DNA of 64,000 nt from Bacteroidia bacterium (GCA_030427905.1 JAUICL010000009.1:1-64000), one strand, 5' to 3'; positions 9,100-17,927 are shown, numbered from the stretch's first letter. Translations and numbers: made by a program. The notes: generated by a model not told the origin, from the letters alone.

Positions 9100-9822
9100 T
9101 TACTGTGGGGTTCCAATAGCGAATATACAGGGCTGTTTGTGAAGAGAAGGCCGTTGTTTTTTCCACATTTTCAGCGGCTTGGTCTCTATTCGCTCCGACT
9201 CAAGTGTGATGTTCTTAGCTATGCAAACCAAGGTTTCAGGTTGGAGTGATTGGATTAGCTGATCCAACAGTTTCTCATTCCGAAAAGGCGTTTCCATGAA
9301 GATCTGGGTTTGACCTGATCGAGCGGACAATTCGATGCGTTTTAGCGCTTTCTGTCGCTCCGATTTGTCTATGGGAAGATAGCCGTGAAAGGTAAATGCC
9401 TGCCCGTTAAATCCGGAAGCAATCAATGCTAGAATGATGGATGATGGTCCGGTCAAGGGTGTTACTCGTATGCCTTTTCTGTGACAGCGGCTTACAATCT
9501 GGGCACCGGGATCGGCAATGGCTGGCAGTCCAGCTTCTGAAATTAGGCCCATATCCACCCCTGAAAGCAGCGGCTGGAGAAATGAGTCGAGCTCTACGCT
9601 CTCAGTGTGTTTGTTGAGCGTAAAAAATTTCAAATCGTTGAGCGGATGCACGGTCTCGATCGATTTCAGATACCTTCTGGCCGTTTTTTCATTTTCAGCG
9701 ATAAAATGCTTGAGACGGCGGGAAACGTCCAGAACGCCTTCGGGAATGACTTTTGGCGCATTGTACTCCCCCAAGGTGTTTGGGATAAGAAATAGCGTCC
9801 CTGATTTAGCTCCTGAACTCAT
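9100..9822 (-). CDS. SAM-dependent methyltransferase, RsmI-like (tetrapyrrole methylase fold)
   Basis: A 240-residue protein of the tetrapyrrole-methylase fold. The core GLISEAGLPAIADPGAQIV and the following GIRVTPLTGPSSIILALIASG match the SAM-binding region of RsmI, the 16S rRNA C1402 2'-O-methyltransferase. The N-terminus is different (LFLIPNTLGEYNAPKVIP instead of the RsmI LYLVATPIGNL), so this is the second RsmI-like paralogue common in Bacteroidota and its target is not certain. The ATG at 9822 is chosen over a TTG one codon earlier. It overlaps the upstream phosphatase gene by 17 bases, indicating translational coupling. Confidence 0.83.
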   Translation of the reverse strand: MSSGAKSGTLFLIPNTLGEYNAPKVIPEGVLDVSRRLKHFIAENEKTARRYLKSIETVHPLNDLKFFTLNKHTESVELDSFLQPLLSGVDMGLISEAGLPAIADPGAQIVSRCHRKGIRVTPLTGPSSIILALIASGFNGQAFTFHGYLPIDKSERQKALKRIELSARSGQTQIFMETPFRNEKLLDQLIQSLQPETLVCIAKNITLESERIETKPLKMWKKQRPSLHKQPCIFAIGTPQ

Positions 9823-10264
9823 CAACTAGCGAATTAGTAGCGGCTTCTAAGAGCTCATAAACATGTTGAAATCCACCATCGCCACCGTAGTACGGGTCGG
9901 GCACTTCGCTGTTGGAGTTCGGCGCCGATAGGTTTAAGAAGAGCTCTACTTTGTTTTCATCATTCCCATCTCTTGCCAATCTGAGTATGTTGTGGTAGTT
10001 GGATCGATCCATTGCATAAATGCGGTCAAACCGATCGAAATCTTCTACTTTAAACTGCCTTCCACGCAAGTTTGAAATGTCGTGGCCATTTTGCTTCATG
10101 TTCTCAATGGCTCTTGGGTCTGGTGTCTCACCAATGTGATAATTGCTAGTTCCGGCCGAGTCTACTTCAATGTCGAGTCCAGCGTTTTCAAAATGATCAC
10201 GAAGCAACCCCTCAGCCATCGGGCTCCGGCAAATATTCCCTAAACAAACAACTAGAATTTTCAT
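9806..10264 (-). CDS. Low-molecular-weight protein tyrosine phosphatase
   Basis: A 152-residue cytoplasmic phosphatase. The catalytic P-loop C-x5-R is VCLGNICRS with C7 and R13, and the general acid is in the conserved VPDPYYGG near the C-terminus. Length and order fit the family well. The start is the ATG at 10264; an in-frame extension lacks similarity. No exopolysaccharide kinase or export genes are adjacent, so the classical Wzb role is not supported here; a general phosphotyrosine or arsenate-reductase-like role cannot be excluded, although no ars genes are seen nearby. Its 3' end overlaps the RsmI-like gene and the hydrolase gene ends 35 bases upstream. Confidence 0.94.
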   Translation of the reverse strand: MKILVVCLGNICRSPMAEGLLRDHFENAGLDIEVDSAGTSNYHIGETPDPRAIENMKQNGHDISNLRGRQFKVEDFDRFDRIYAMDRSNYHNILRLARDGNDENKVELFLNLSAPNSNSEVPDPYYGGDGGFQHVYELLEAATNSLVDEFRS

Positions 10265-10299
10265 AATGTAAAGAAGATTAGGTATTTGTGGTGGTTTAG

Positions 10300-11451
10300 T
10301 TAAAGTGGTTTTCCATTTCTTAGCCACCAGTTGTCGAGGTGTGGATTGACGTCATTTACTAAGAAAGAAGCTCCAATGCGCGGTGTTCTCAAGGGTAGAT
10401 CGAGTTCTAGTGCTTTCTTTTGAACTCGCACAATGGGGTCGGTCCATTCGTGCGGGGCCAAACTGAAAGCTCCCCAGTGAATCGGTACGATAGCATTCGC
10501 TTGCACTTCGCGACCCGCGATAGCTGTTTCTTCGGGCATCATGTGGATAGTGGCCCACTTTTCATTGTATTGCCCACATTCCATTAAAGCCAGATCAAAT
10601 GGGCCAAACTTTTCTCCGATGCGTTTAAAGTGTGGTCCATACCCGCTGTCTCCGCTGAAGTAGAGTTTTTCTTTCCCGCCTATCATGACCCAAGACCCCC
10701 AAAGGGTGGTAGATCTATCGGTCAGTCCGCGTCCAGAGAAGTGACGCGATGGACAGAATACAAATCGAATGGGCCCGACTTGGGTTTCATCCCACCAGTT
10801 GAACTCTTGGTAAGCATTTTCAGAAATGCCCCATTCCTTGAGATGGGCGCCAACACCTAGCGGAACCAAGAATTTTTTGGTTTTCTCTTTGAGTTTTTTG
10901 ATCGATCCATAATCGAGGTGGTCGTAGTGATCGTGAGATATAATGACCGCATCTATCTGGGGGAGTTTTTCCAAAATGATAGGTAGATCTTCGTTAAATC
11001 GCTTTCCACCGAGCCATGGGTGCGGTGCTGGCACTTTTCCAAGCATGGGATCTATCAAGATGGTTTGTCCATCCATTTGGAGCAAAAATGCAGAGTGACC
11101 GAACCAGATCAGTCTGGATGGGCCTTGGTAGTTGGCAATGGAAGTAGAGTCTACGAATTCTTGTGGGAGAACGTGTTCTGGTCTGCGCTGAACACCGCTG
11201 CTCATGAATTCCCGCAGGGTTTTCCACATACTTCCTGCGCTCATATCCAAGCTTGTTTCAATCTCATTGACGAAAATTCCTTCGCTGTAGTGGCCCGAAG
11301 TTTCGAAGCGAGCTTTGTCTGCTTTTGATGGCTTTCCGCCAAACTCAGGGCTAAAGTTGATAAACAGAACAACGAGAAGGATAAAAGCCGCCAGGATTGA
11401 TAGGACGATGAGCATAATTCTTTTCCAGAGGGGTCTCTTGGATTTTGACAT
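10300..11451 (-). CDS. Metallo-beta-lactamase-fold hydrolase, NAPE-PLD/RomA-like, membrane-anchored
   Basis: A 383-residue protein with one N-terminal transmembrane helix (IMLIVLSILAAFILLVVLFI) and a metallo-beta-lactamase domain. The zinc motif HxHxDH is H173, H175, D177, H178 (SHDHYDHLDYG), with later ligands in FCPSRHFSG, FSGDSGYGPHF and VPIHWGAF. This pattern resembles the NAPE-hydrolysing phospholipase D and RomA group that acts on lipids or N-acyl compounds. No SGNH or acyltransferase partner is adjacent, so the substrate is inferred only at family level. The start is set at the ATG giving the basic leader MSKSKRPLWKR. A perfect TAGATTTG -7 box lies 25 bases upstream. Confidence 0.86.
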   Translation of the reverse strand: MSKSKRPLWKRIMLIVLSILAAFILLVVLFINFSPEFGGKPSKADKARFETSGHYSEGIFVNEIETSLDMSAGSMWKTLREFMSSGVQRRPEHVLPQEFVDSTSIANYQGPSRLIWFGHSAFLLQMDGQTILIDPMLGKVPAPHPWLGGKRFNEDLPIILEKLPQIDAVIISHDHYDHLDYGSIKKLKEKTKKFLVPLGVGAHLKEWGISENAYQEFNWWDETQVGPIRFVFCPSRHFSGRGLTDRSTTLWGSWVMIGGKEKLYFSGDSGYGPHFKRIGEKFGPFDLALMECGQYNEKWATIHMMPEETAIAGREVQANAIVPIHWGAFSLAPHEWTDPIVRVQKKALELDLPLRTPRIGASFLVNDVNPHLDNWWLRNGKPL

Positions 11452-11475
11452 GATACGTGACTTCACTAAAGTCCA

Positions 11476-11483
11476 CAAATCTA
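11476..11483 (-). promoter_or_regulatory. Bacteroidota -7 box of the NAPE-PLD-like gene
   Basis: TAGATTTG on the minus strand matches TAnnTTTG exactly, about 25 bases before the start codon. No clear TTG -33 element at the expected distance. Confidence 0.45.
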
Positions 11484-11542
11484 ATATAAGTTGTGCTAAA
11501 TGGTTGGCTTGGTTATCTTGTCATGACCTAAAATTTTTGATA

Positions 11543-12103
11543 ATGAGTTCATACTTAAGTTCGGCCTTAAAGCAGTTTAGATACTACCAAGCCTTAGGGC
11601 AAAAGACCATGGATCAGCTTACTGAGCAGGAATTGTTGAATGAGCCAGTGGAAGGGGTGAATTCTATCGCCGTTATCGTAAAGCACTTGCATGGCAATAT
11701 GCGATCTCGTTGGGTGAATTTTCTGACAGAAGACGGGGAGAAGCCCGATAGAGCGCGAGATGGCGAGTTTGAACCTACGCTTAAGTCAAAAGGTGAAATT
11801 CAAGAAGTGTACACCAAGGGTTGGAACTACGTATTTGATGCGCTAGAACCGCTATCAGATGCTGATGTGGAACGCATCGTATATATTCGGAACGAAGGGC
11901 ATACAGTGACCGATGCGGTCAATCGGCAGCTCTGCCACTACGCTTATCACGTAGGGCAAATGGTTTTTATCGGGAAAATGATGAAGGGCAAAGAATGGAA
12001 GTCGCTCTCCATCCCGAAAGGTGAGTCGAAAGCATACAACCAAGCAAAGTTTGCGGAAGAAAGGACACGCAAGCACTTCACAGATGGAGAGCTGAAAAAG
12101 TGA
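11543..12103 (+). CDS. DinB-superfamily protein, DUF1572 type
   Basis: A 186-residue cytoplasmic four-helix-bundle protein. Histidines expected to bind the metal of the DinB/YfiT fold are present: one in VKHLHGNMRSRW near residue 50 and the pair in LCHYAYHVGQM near residues 133-137. DUF1572 proteins are linked to thiol-dependent (bacillithiol or mycothiol-type) chemistry by fold, but no activity is established. The start ATG at 11543 gives the family N-terminus SSYLSSALKQFRYYQAL. Divergent from the membrane hydrolase. Confidence 0.85.
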   Translation: MSSYLSSALKQFRYYQALGQKTMDQLTEQELLNEPVEGVNSIAVIVKHLHGNMRSRWVNFLTEDGEKPDRARDGEFEPTLKSKGEIQEVYTKGWNYVFDALEPLSDADVERIVYIRNEGHTVTDAVNRQLCHYAYHVGQMVFIGKMMKGKEWKSLSIPKGESKAYNQAKFAEERTRKHFTDGELKK

Positions 12104-12322
12104 TAGGCAAGAAACTTGAATAGCCAGGTGGTTCTTAAGCAAGATCAACTCCTATTGTTGATTGTACACGAACTTGTGGTGTTTTTTCTACAGATTAGGT
12201 TTTGTCATTATCCCGGTACATGTGGCTTAAGTGATTGAGCAGCTTACCGAAGCAATGAACTCTTGCAGAAGCGTAGGCGCTGGAACAATTCTTTCAATTG
12301 GTAGATCAAAAAAAAGACTACC

Positions 12323-12967
12323 ATGAAAAAAGCAATTACATTATTAGCCTTTCTTAGCCTTGTAATCTCATTTCCTGCAGGAGCGCAACACTTGGGGTTT
12401 AAGGGAGGATTGAATTTTACTACGCTCAATTTGTCCGATGTAGAGAATGCCGAAAGCGACCTTAGATTGGGATATCACGCAGGTATTTTCTTCAACATCC
12501 CCGTGTCTGAGACTATTTCCTTCCAACCCGAATTGCTCTACTCTACAAAAGGGTCACGCACTACGTATGAAGACGATTTACTCAATTTGGATGGGGAGTC
12601 AACGCTGAATCTCAACTACATTGAAGTGCCTTTGCTTGGGGTATTGAATCTGGGTGAAGTCGCTCAGCTCAATTTTGGGCCGTACATCGCCTTTCTTTCT
12701 ACCGCGAGTTACGATGTGGAAGGCACCCTGCTGGGCAGTGAATACAACGAAAGCGAAGAGCTCGATCAGGAATATTTCAGAAACGTAGATTATGGTTTAG
12801 CGGCAGGCCTGGCCTTAAACTTCAATGCCTTGCAAGTGGGGGCTCGATACGCGCATGGTTTAGTGAACGTGGAAGATTCAGATGAAGCAGAATTCTTTAT
12901 TGGCGATGGCCAGAACAGATCTATTCAGGCATACATCGCATTGAGGCTGGGAGATTACGACAAATGA
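12323..12967 (+). CDS. Outer-membrane beta-barrel protein, PorT-like family
   Basis: A 214-residue exported protein with signal peptide MKKAITLLAFLSLVISFPAGAQ followed by HLGFKGGLNFTTL, the standard opening of the PF13568-type barrels. Other family marks are GYHAGIFFNIPVS, FQPELLYSTKGS, LNYIEVPLLGVL and a C-terminal strand AYIALRLGDYDK. These proteins sit in the outer membrane; the best known relative, PorT, belongs to T9SS, but the family is large and no specific role is shown here. Own terminator downstream. Neighbours are stress-type membrane genes. Confidence 0.85.
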   Translation: MKKAITLLAFLSLVISFPAGAQHLGFKGGLNFTTLNLSDVENAESDLRLGYHAGIFFNIPVSETISFQPELLYSTKGSRTTYEDDLLNLDGESTLNLNYIEVPLLGVLNLGEVAQLNFGPYIAFLSTASYDVEGTLLGSEYNESEELDQEYFRNVDYGLAAGLALNFNALQVGARYAHGLVNVEDSDEAEFFIGDGQNRSIQAYIALRLGDYDK

Positions 12968-12991
12968 TAACCGGTTTGTTTTGGTTTCGAA

Positions 12992-13024
12992 GCCCTCTGA
13001 CACTAGTTGTCAGGGGGGTTTTTT
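12992..13024 (+). terminator. Intrinsic terminator after the PorT-like gene
   Basis: CCCTCTGACA / TGTCAGGGGGG hairpin with a short loop and six following T residues. Confidence 0.88.
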
Positions 13025-13111
13025 GTGTTCATTCATTTGATAACTAGTGGTTTTGTATTGAGTGGTACAGTAATTGGCACTCTTAGCTTGAACCCATAAA
13101 AACTAAGAAAA

Positions 13112-13270
13112 ATGATCGGATGGATTATCGCAGCAGCACTTTTGTCAATATTGTTTGGAGTACTTGGATTTGGAAACGTATCTCAAGGCTTCGCTAAAAT
13201 TGCTAAGCTCTTATTCTACATTTTCATAATTGTACTAATCGTTTCGTTGATAATGAATTTGGTTGGCTAG
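13112..13270 (+). CDS. DUF1328 (UPF0391, YtjA-like) small membrane protein
   Basis: A 52-residue, almost wholly hydrophobic protein: MIGWIIAAALLSILFGVLGF, then FAKIAKLLFYIFIIVLIVSL. The pattern of two membrane helices separated by GFGNVSQGFAKIAK matches DUF1328/YtjA, small inner-membrane proteins seen with osmotic and other stress genes. It has its own downstream terminator. TGGCAC occurs 31 bases upstream but lacks a properly spaced -12 element. Function unknown. Confidence 0.85.
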   Translation: MIGWIIAAALLSILFGVLGFGNVSQGFAKIAKLLFYIFIIVLIVSLIMNLVG

Positions 13271-13294
13271 ACTCCAAAATTCATTGGAAATGCG

Positions 13295-13330
13295 AAAGGC
13301 TACTCAATCAAGAGTAGCCTTTTATTTTTT
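13295..13330 (+). terminator. Intrinsic terminator after the DUF1328 gene
   Basis: AAAGGCTACTC / GAGTAGCCTTT hairpin followed by T-rich sequence; may serve both directions since the MscS gene ends 35 bases away on the other strand. Confidence 0.9.
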
Positions 13331-13364
13331 GATGAAAAAGAATGCGCTCAATTGTCTCAGGGAC

Positions 13365-14276
13365 CTAGCTTCCGTTTAATTCCAACACTTTTAACTCTTT
13401 GTGGAGTCTTTGCCCACCTTCAATTCCAAAATCGAGTGTGCGGATTGGAAATGGTATGGTGATTCCATTTGAGTCGAACGCCTTTTTCAGCGCCTTGATC
13501 GCTTCATTTCTCGTAAGAATATAGTCACTGTGCTTCCGACTGTACTCCATCCACACGTGAGCTGAAAAATTGATGGAACTACTACCAAACTCTTTCCAGT
13601 GAATGGTCACGGGATCTGATTCTGACCTGTGTTCTATGCCTTCAAGAGCTTCGATTGCAATGCGTTCTACTTCTTCTAAGTTGGCATTGTAAGTAACGCC
13701 ACAATCCAGATCTAACCTTCTTTTACCATTCTCGGTATAGTTCACGAAATAGTCTTGAAATAGGTGTTTGTTGGGCACAAATACAATGGGGCCATCAAAG
13801 AGCCTAAGTTTGGTTACGCGCAAGTTTATGTCGAGTACTTCACCCATATGCCCGTCTTTAGTTTCAATAATGTCGCCGAGCGCTAGTGGCTGTTTGAAGG
13901 ATATGTAAACACCTGACATGAGATTGGCTGCTGTGTCTTGAAAGGCAAACCCCAAAGCCAGCCCAGCTATCCCCAATCCGGCGAGTATAGACGAGATGGT
14001 TTTATCCAAATTCATGACGGACAAGGCCATGACTCCAGCCAGCACGAAAACACCAATAAATAGAAGCTTTCCGATAAAGTTGCCGATGGTTCTATTTCGA
14101 ACAATTTTTGAGATGTATCGATTTCCGAATTTGGAAATATATTTCGCGGCAAAATACCCGGCAATCAGGATGATGACTGCCAAGGCGAGATTTGGCAAGT
14201 GATCGATAGCCGTCATGAGCCAGCCGCGTAACTTCTCGAAAATGATCTCGGTAATTTCCTTCAGGTTAAATTCCAT
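13365..14276 (-). CDS. Small-conductance mechanosensitive channel, MscS family
   Basis: A 303-residue inner-membrane channel that opens on membrane tension to release solutes in osmotic downshock. Transmembrane helices occur at residues about 22-42, 60-80 and 85-110. The pore helix and following loop are typical (ISSILAGLGIAGLALGFAFQ, then DTAANLMSGVYISFKQPLALGD). The C-terminal vestibule domain contains the VPNKHLFQDYFVNYT segment. The start ATG at 14276 gives the short N-terminus MEFNLKEITEII; an upstream extension was rejected. It is one of three MscS-like genes in the window and sits divergent from a two-component operon. Confidence 0.93.
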   Translation of the reverse strand: MEFNLKEITEIIFEKLRGWLMTAIDHLPNLALAVIILIAGYFAAKYISKFGNRYISKIVRNRTIGNFIGKLLFIGVFVLAGVMALSVMNLDKTISSILAGLGIAGLALGFAFQDTAANLMSGVYISFKQPLALGDIIETKDGHMGEVLDINLRVTKLRLFDGPIVFVPNKHLFQDYFVNYTENGKRRLDLDCGVTYNANLEEVERIAIEALEGIEHRSESDPVTIHWKEFGSSSINFSAHVWMEYSRKHSDYILTRNEAIKALKKAFDSNGITIPFPIRTLDFGIEGGQRLHKELKVLELNGS

Positions 14277-14417
14277 AATATTTCTATTTGAGTAATTTCT
14301 TTGGAAAAACCGCGCCAACACTGTTCTGTAGGCTTTTAGAGCTTTGATGTGGCTCAAGTGTGTGGATTCTCCACAGTTATTGGGGTGTGACTTTCACAGT
14401 TTCATTGCGAGCAGAAT

Positions 14418-14449
14418 TTGACCAGAACAAATCAGAGTCCTTATCTTGC
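14418..14449 (+). promoter_or_regulatory. Candidate sigma-A promoter of the two-component operon
   Basis: TTG at 14418-14420, 21 bases, then TATCTTGC, a near match to TAnnTTTG. A TGGCAC further down (14496-14501) is followed by TTTCA and only weakly resembles a sigma-54 site. Confidence 0.35.
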
Positions 14450-14548
14450 GAGTGGAGCTAGAGCCAAGTCAATTTGTGCAAGATGCAGGTGCCCTTGGCA
14501 CAATAGTTTCACAAGAGCGTAGCGAATTATGGAATTAAGAATATAAAC

Positions 14549-14929
14549 ATGCGGAACGTGAAGTCAGAATATGAGGAAGAGAAGAATGTATTGGTAGTAG
14601 ATGATGAGCGGGACATTGGTTTTTTGATGAAAATGCTGCTCGTGTCGGAAGGGTACGCCGTCACTGCCGTACAGAATCTCTCTCAAGCCAAAGCCGCATT
14701 GCAAGAGAACCAATATTTTGTAGTCTTTTTAGACTTGAATTTAACGAATGAGTTTGGGCTTGATCTTTTGCCTTTTATCAACAAGTTAGAATACGACCCC
14801 TGCATTGCTGTTATCACGGCACAAAAGGATAAGAGCCTGATCGATAAGGTGGAAGAAAGCGAGGTGGATTATTTAATTGCCAAGCCCTTCAACAAAGCAG
14901 AGATATTGAATGTTGTAACTGAAGCCTAA
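14549..14929 (+). CDS. Single-domain response regulator (CheY-like receiver)
   Basis: A 126-residue stand-alone receiver. The acidic pair is in VLVVDDE (D18, D19), the phosphoacceptor is D62 (VVFLDLNL), the switch threonine is in AVITAQKD and the lysine in LIAKPFN. There is no output domain, so it probably acts by protein contact or as a phosphate sink. It is the first gene of an operon with an NtrC-type activator and a histidine kinase, which are its likely partners; spacing to the activator is 17 bases. Confidence 0.92.
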   Translation: MRNVKSEYEEEKNVLVVDDERDIGFLMKMLLVSEGYAVTAVQNLSQAKAALQENQYFVVFLDLNLTNEFGLDLLPFINKLEYDPCIAVITAQKDKSLIDKVEESEVDYLIAKPFNKAEILNVVTEA

Positions 14930-14946
14930 CTGCAAGATATAGGGAA

Positions 14947-16323
14947 ATGGAAACGAAAGGAAGAATTCTCGTTGTCGACGACGAAATTGATATCTGTACG
15001 CTGCTCAAGGGTTTTCTTGAGCGCAAAGGATATGTAGTAGAAACGGCTCACACGGGGAGCGATGGCTTAAAAGCTCTCTCCAAATCTGAGTTTGATTTGG
15101 TTCTTACTGACTTCCGTTTGCCCGACCAAACCGGGCTGGAACTGCTAAAGCAAATGAAAGCGGCCAATCCGAATGTGGCCGTCGTAGTTATTACGGGATA
15201 TTCTGATATTCGAATGGCCGTGGAAGTAATCAAGTACGGTGCTTTCGATTATGTTACAAAACCACTTTACCCTGAAGAAATTCTCAACACCATCAACGAA
15301 GCTTTGAGCCAAAACGGTGTTGTTTCAAGTGCGCCGTCAAAAGCACCGGCCAAACCAAAAACTAGCTCGAAATCCCCGGATACACCTTATTTTAAAGGAG
15401 AGAGCATCGAATCTCAAAACATCTACAAGAACATGGAGATCGTAGCGCCGACTCCCATGTCGGTTTTGATTCAGGGTGAGACAGGAACGGGGAAGGAGTT
15501 TGTGGCCAAAGAGATTCACCGACTCAGTAAAAGAGCGAAGAAACCGTTTGTTGCCATCGATTGTGGGGCGCTACCTAAGGATATAGCAGGCAGTGAGTTT
15601 TTTGGTCACGAGAAAGGTGCCTTTACTGGAGCTGTATCGGCAAGAGACGGAAAATTCAAGTTGGCTGATGGTGGGACCTTGTTTCTCGATGAAATTGGGA
15701 ATTTGAGTTACGATATTCAACTCAAACTTTTGCGCGTACTTCAAGAGCGAAAGTTTTCCAAATTGGGTGGATCGAAAGACATAGAGGTGGATGTACGCAT
15801 ATTGGCAGCAACCAACGAAAACTTAAAACAGGCTGTAGCTGAAGGAACGTTTCGCGAAGACCTATATTACAGGCTTAACGAGTTCAGTATCCGTTTGAGT
15901 CCCTTGCGAAATAGAAAGAGTGACTTGATGTTTTTCGCAAACCTTTTTATTGACCAAGCCAATCAACAACTCGAAAAAAGCGTGAGCGGAATAAGTGAAG
16001 AAGTGATCAACAAGTTTCAGTCATATACCTGGCCTGGAAATCTTCGGGAGCTCAAAAATGTGATAAAAAGGGGCGTTTTGCTCACCCAAGGCGAAGAAAT
16101 GCAAGTGGACGTCTTGCCCGAGGAAATCAAGTATGGGTTTAATAATGAAGTAGATTTTGGCGATGACACATTGAAAAGTGTTGCCCACAGTGCTGAGCGT
16201 GATCGCATATTGAGTGTACTGGAGCAAACGGGGAACAACAAGTCTAAAGCAGCTAAAATCTTGAACATAGACAGGAAAACACTCTACAACAAGCTAAAGC
16301 AGTTTGATATCCAAAATTCATGA
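14947..16323 (+). CDS. Sigma-54-dependent NtrC-family response regulator
   Basis: A 458-residue three-domain activator. Receiver: D55 in LVLTDFRLP. AAA+ domain: Walker A GETGTGKE at about 178-185, the sigma-54 contact loop GAFTGA at 224-229, Walker B in GGTLFLDEIGNL and the arginine-containing sensor LYYRLNEFSIRL. Fis-type helix-turn-helix at the C-terminus (NNKSKAAKILNIDRKTLYNK). Intact GAFTGA means it should open sigma-54 promoters. Overlaps the kinase gene by four bases (ATGA), so the pair is translated together. Likely targets nearby are the sigma-54-like promoters before the YtxH operon and csbD. Confidence 0.95.
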   Translation: METKGRILVVDDEIDICTLLKGFLERKGYVVETAHTGSDGLKALSKSEFDLVLTDFRLPDQTGLELLKQMKAANPNVAVVVITGYSDIRMAVEVIKYGAFDYVTKPLYPEEILNTINEALSQNGVVSSAPSKAPAKPKTSSKSPDTPYFKGESIESQNIYKNMEIVAPTPMSVLIQGETGTGKEFVAKEIHRLSKRAKKPFVAIDCGALPKDIAGSEFFGHEKGAFTGAVSARDGKFKLADGGTLFLDEIGNLSYDIQLKLLRVLQERKFSKLGGSKDIEVDVRILAATNENLKQAVAEGTFREDLYYRLNEFSIRLSPLRNRKSDLMFFANLFIDQANQQLEKSVSGISEEVINKFQSYTWPGNLRELKNVIKRGVLLTQGEEMQVDVLPEEIKYGFNNEVDFGDDTLKSVAHSAERDRILSVLEQTGNNKSKAAKILNIDRKTLYNKLKQFDIQNS

Positions 16324-17777
16324 ATAAGCTCAATGTTCTCATTCTGAGCCCATCACTCGATTTTGCAAAGGATCTGAAGCATCTTTTGATGAGTAACTGG
16401 GAAGAAAAGTACACGGTAATTCACTACGATAAGGTGGATGAGTCGGTGGCCGATAGCTCAATTGCAATAATCGATGAAAGCTTCCTGTCTGACAATAGGT
16501 GGACACACCTGGAAGAAGTGAATGAACTCTTGGATCCGCGACCAACCATTCTCGTGATGAATGATGATCCTAGTGATGAACGAGAGTATCTTCATGTGAA
16601 ATCGAACGTGTCTGACTTTCTTGTCAAAGGCCGATTCAAGGCCGCGGGACTCCACAACACTCTTACATATGCCCTCGAAACATCAAAGCTCAGGTTGCAG
16701 CTGAAGCAACAGCGCAAAAGGTATGCTTCACTTTTCTATAACTCAGGTGTACCGGCGTTCTTCTTGAATTCGAGCTTGGGGATAACGGGAGTGAATGATG
16801 CTTTCTTGGATACGGTCAATCGAGAGAGAGACGCGGTTGTAGGTCAGAGTATTCTCTCTTTTGTAGCAGATCAGAAGCAGCGTGAAGATCTCATGAACCG
16901 CATTGAGAATGGAGGGGCTGTCTCTATGAAAGTAAAGGTGCGTTCGGAAAATTCAGATACGAAATCGACATTTCTCGGACATCTAAGCATCTCACCTATT
17001 TCTGAGTCGTTTATGAAAAACGGGGTTTTGCAAACCGCTATTTCAGATTTCCATGGTACGCTTACCAATATTTCTCACGAAGAGCGGATCAAGGCCATAA
17101 AGAAAAAGTCAGATAAAATTGCGACCACCTACAAGTTGGCTCGAACGATGGCTCACGAGATTCGGAATCCATTAACTAATGTAAACCTGGCTATCGATCA
17201 ATTGCGAGCCGAAACGGAAGGAAATGAAAGCTTGGAGCTTTACTTTGATATCGTTCAGCGATGTACCGACCGTATTGAGAACATCTTGAGTCAGCTATTG
17301 AGATCTTCTGAGCAACAAGTCTTTGAAAAGCGCGAATTTGATGTGATGGAACTTGCGAATGTTGTGGTTGATGAGATTATGGATAGGGCTAGATTAGAAG
17401 GAGTAGAAATCCAAAAGGAGTTTATCACATCACAGACCGTGGTAGTTGGCGATAAAGAGAAGCTCAAAATTGCCTTTACAAATTTGCTAACGAATGCACT
17501 TGAATGCATGGACAAGGAATTTAAACTTGTCAGTTGCAGAACGTATATCGACGGAGCATTCTTCTGTTTTGAAGTGGAAGACAATGGCTCGGGAATGGAA
17601 GAGACCCAGGCTGAATCATTGTTCGATCCATTCTACACAAGCAAGCCAGAAGGAGTGGGGCTTGGGCTAACTTCTACCCAAACCATTATCTCCGAACACG
17701 GTGGAGAAATAAATGTCGAAAGCGAATTGGGCAAAGGTTCGGTTTTCTCCATTTACATCCCCCTTCATTTATCCTAA
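16320..17777 (+). CDS. PAS-containing sensor histidine kinase with a degenerate receiver
   Basis: A 485-residue soluble kinase with no transmembrane segment. Residues 1-115 look like a receiver fold: D52 (IAIIDESF) and a lysine in SDFLVKGRF are present, but the usual acidic pair after the first strand is missing (LILSPSLD), so it is probably a degenerate receiver. A PAS domain follows (about 130-250, with YNSGVPAFFLNSSLGITGVN). The kinase core has H279 (MAHEIRNPLT), N box in FTNLLTNALECM, and ATP-lid motifs VEDNGSGMEE and GVGLGLT. It should phosphorylate the NtrC-type activator encoded just upstream. Confidence 0.92.
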   Translation: MNKLNVLILSPSLDFAKDLKHLLMSNWEEKYTVIHYDKVDESVADSSIAIIDESFLSDNRWTHLEEVNELLDPRPTILVMNDDPSDEREYLHVKSNVSDFLVKGRFKAAGLHNTLTYALETSKLRLQLKQQRKRYASLFYNSGVPAFFLNSSLGITGVNDAFLDTVNRERDAVVGQSILSFVADQKQREDLMNRIENGGAVSMKVKVRSENSDTKSTFLGHLSISPISESFMKNGVLQTAISDFHGTLTNISHEERIKAIKKKSDKIATTYKLARTMAHEIRNPLTNVNLAIDQLRAETEGNESLELYFDIVQRCTDRIENILSQLLRSSEQQVFEKREFDVMELANVVVDEIMDRARLEGVEIQKEFITSQTVVVGDKEKLKIAFTNLLTNALECMDKEFKLVSCRTYIDGAFFCFEVEDNGSGMEETQAESLFDPFYTSKPEGVGLGLTSTQTIISEHGGEINVESELGKGSVFSIYIPLHLS

Positions 17778-17869
17778 CCACTTCCCCCTGGGATTCCGCT
17801 ACACAGATACTGTGGAACTTCATCCACACATTTGAAGATGAAAGGTGTTAAGTGTCTGTAAATCAAGAC

Positions 17870-17903
17870 TTGAAAACTTGGCTTAATACTGGTCTTATCT
17901 TAG
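17870..17903 (+). promoter_or_regulatory. Candidate sigma-A promoter of the coiled-coil lipoprotein gene
   Basis: TTG at 17870-17872, 23 bases, then TATCTTAG (one mismatch to TAnnTTTG), 24 bases before the ATG. This suggests the lipoprotein is transcribed separately from the kinase operon. Confidence 0.5.
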
Positions 17904-17927
17904 GCAAGAACACTAAAACAAAGAATA

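Noticed and set aside
12104-12322. Searched for tRNA or small gene in the gap
   Set aside because: No cloverleaf or convincing ORF seen; only AT-rich leader of the barrel gene.
13074-13090. TGGCAC before the DUF1328 gene as a sigma-54 promoter
   Set aside because: The -24 half is perfect but there is no GC at the required ten-base spacing.
14496-14511. TGGCACAATAGTTTCA as an autoregulatory sigma-54 promoter of the NtrC operon
   Set aside because: The -12 half reads TTTCA and loses the invariant G; kept only as a weak possibility.
17890-17906. GG-N10-GG before the coiled-coil lipoprotein gene as sigma-54 site
   Set aside because: Lacks the invariant GC; a TTG-N23-TATCTTAG sigma-A promoter explains the region better.
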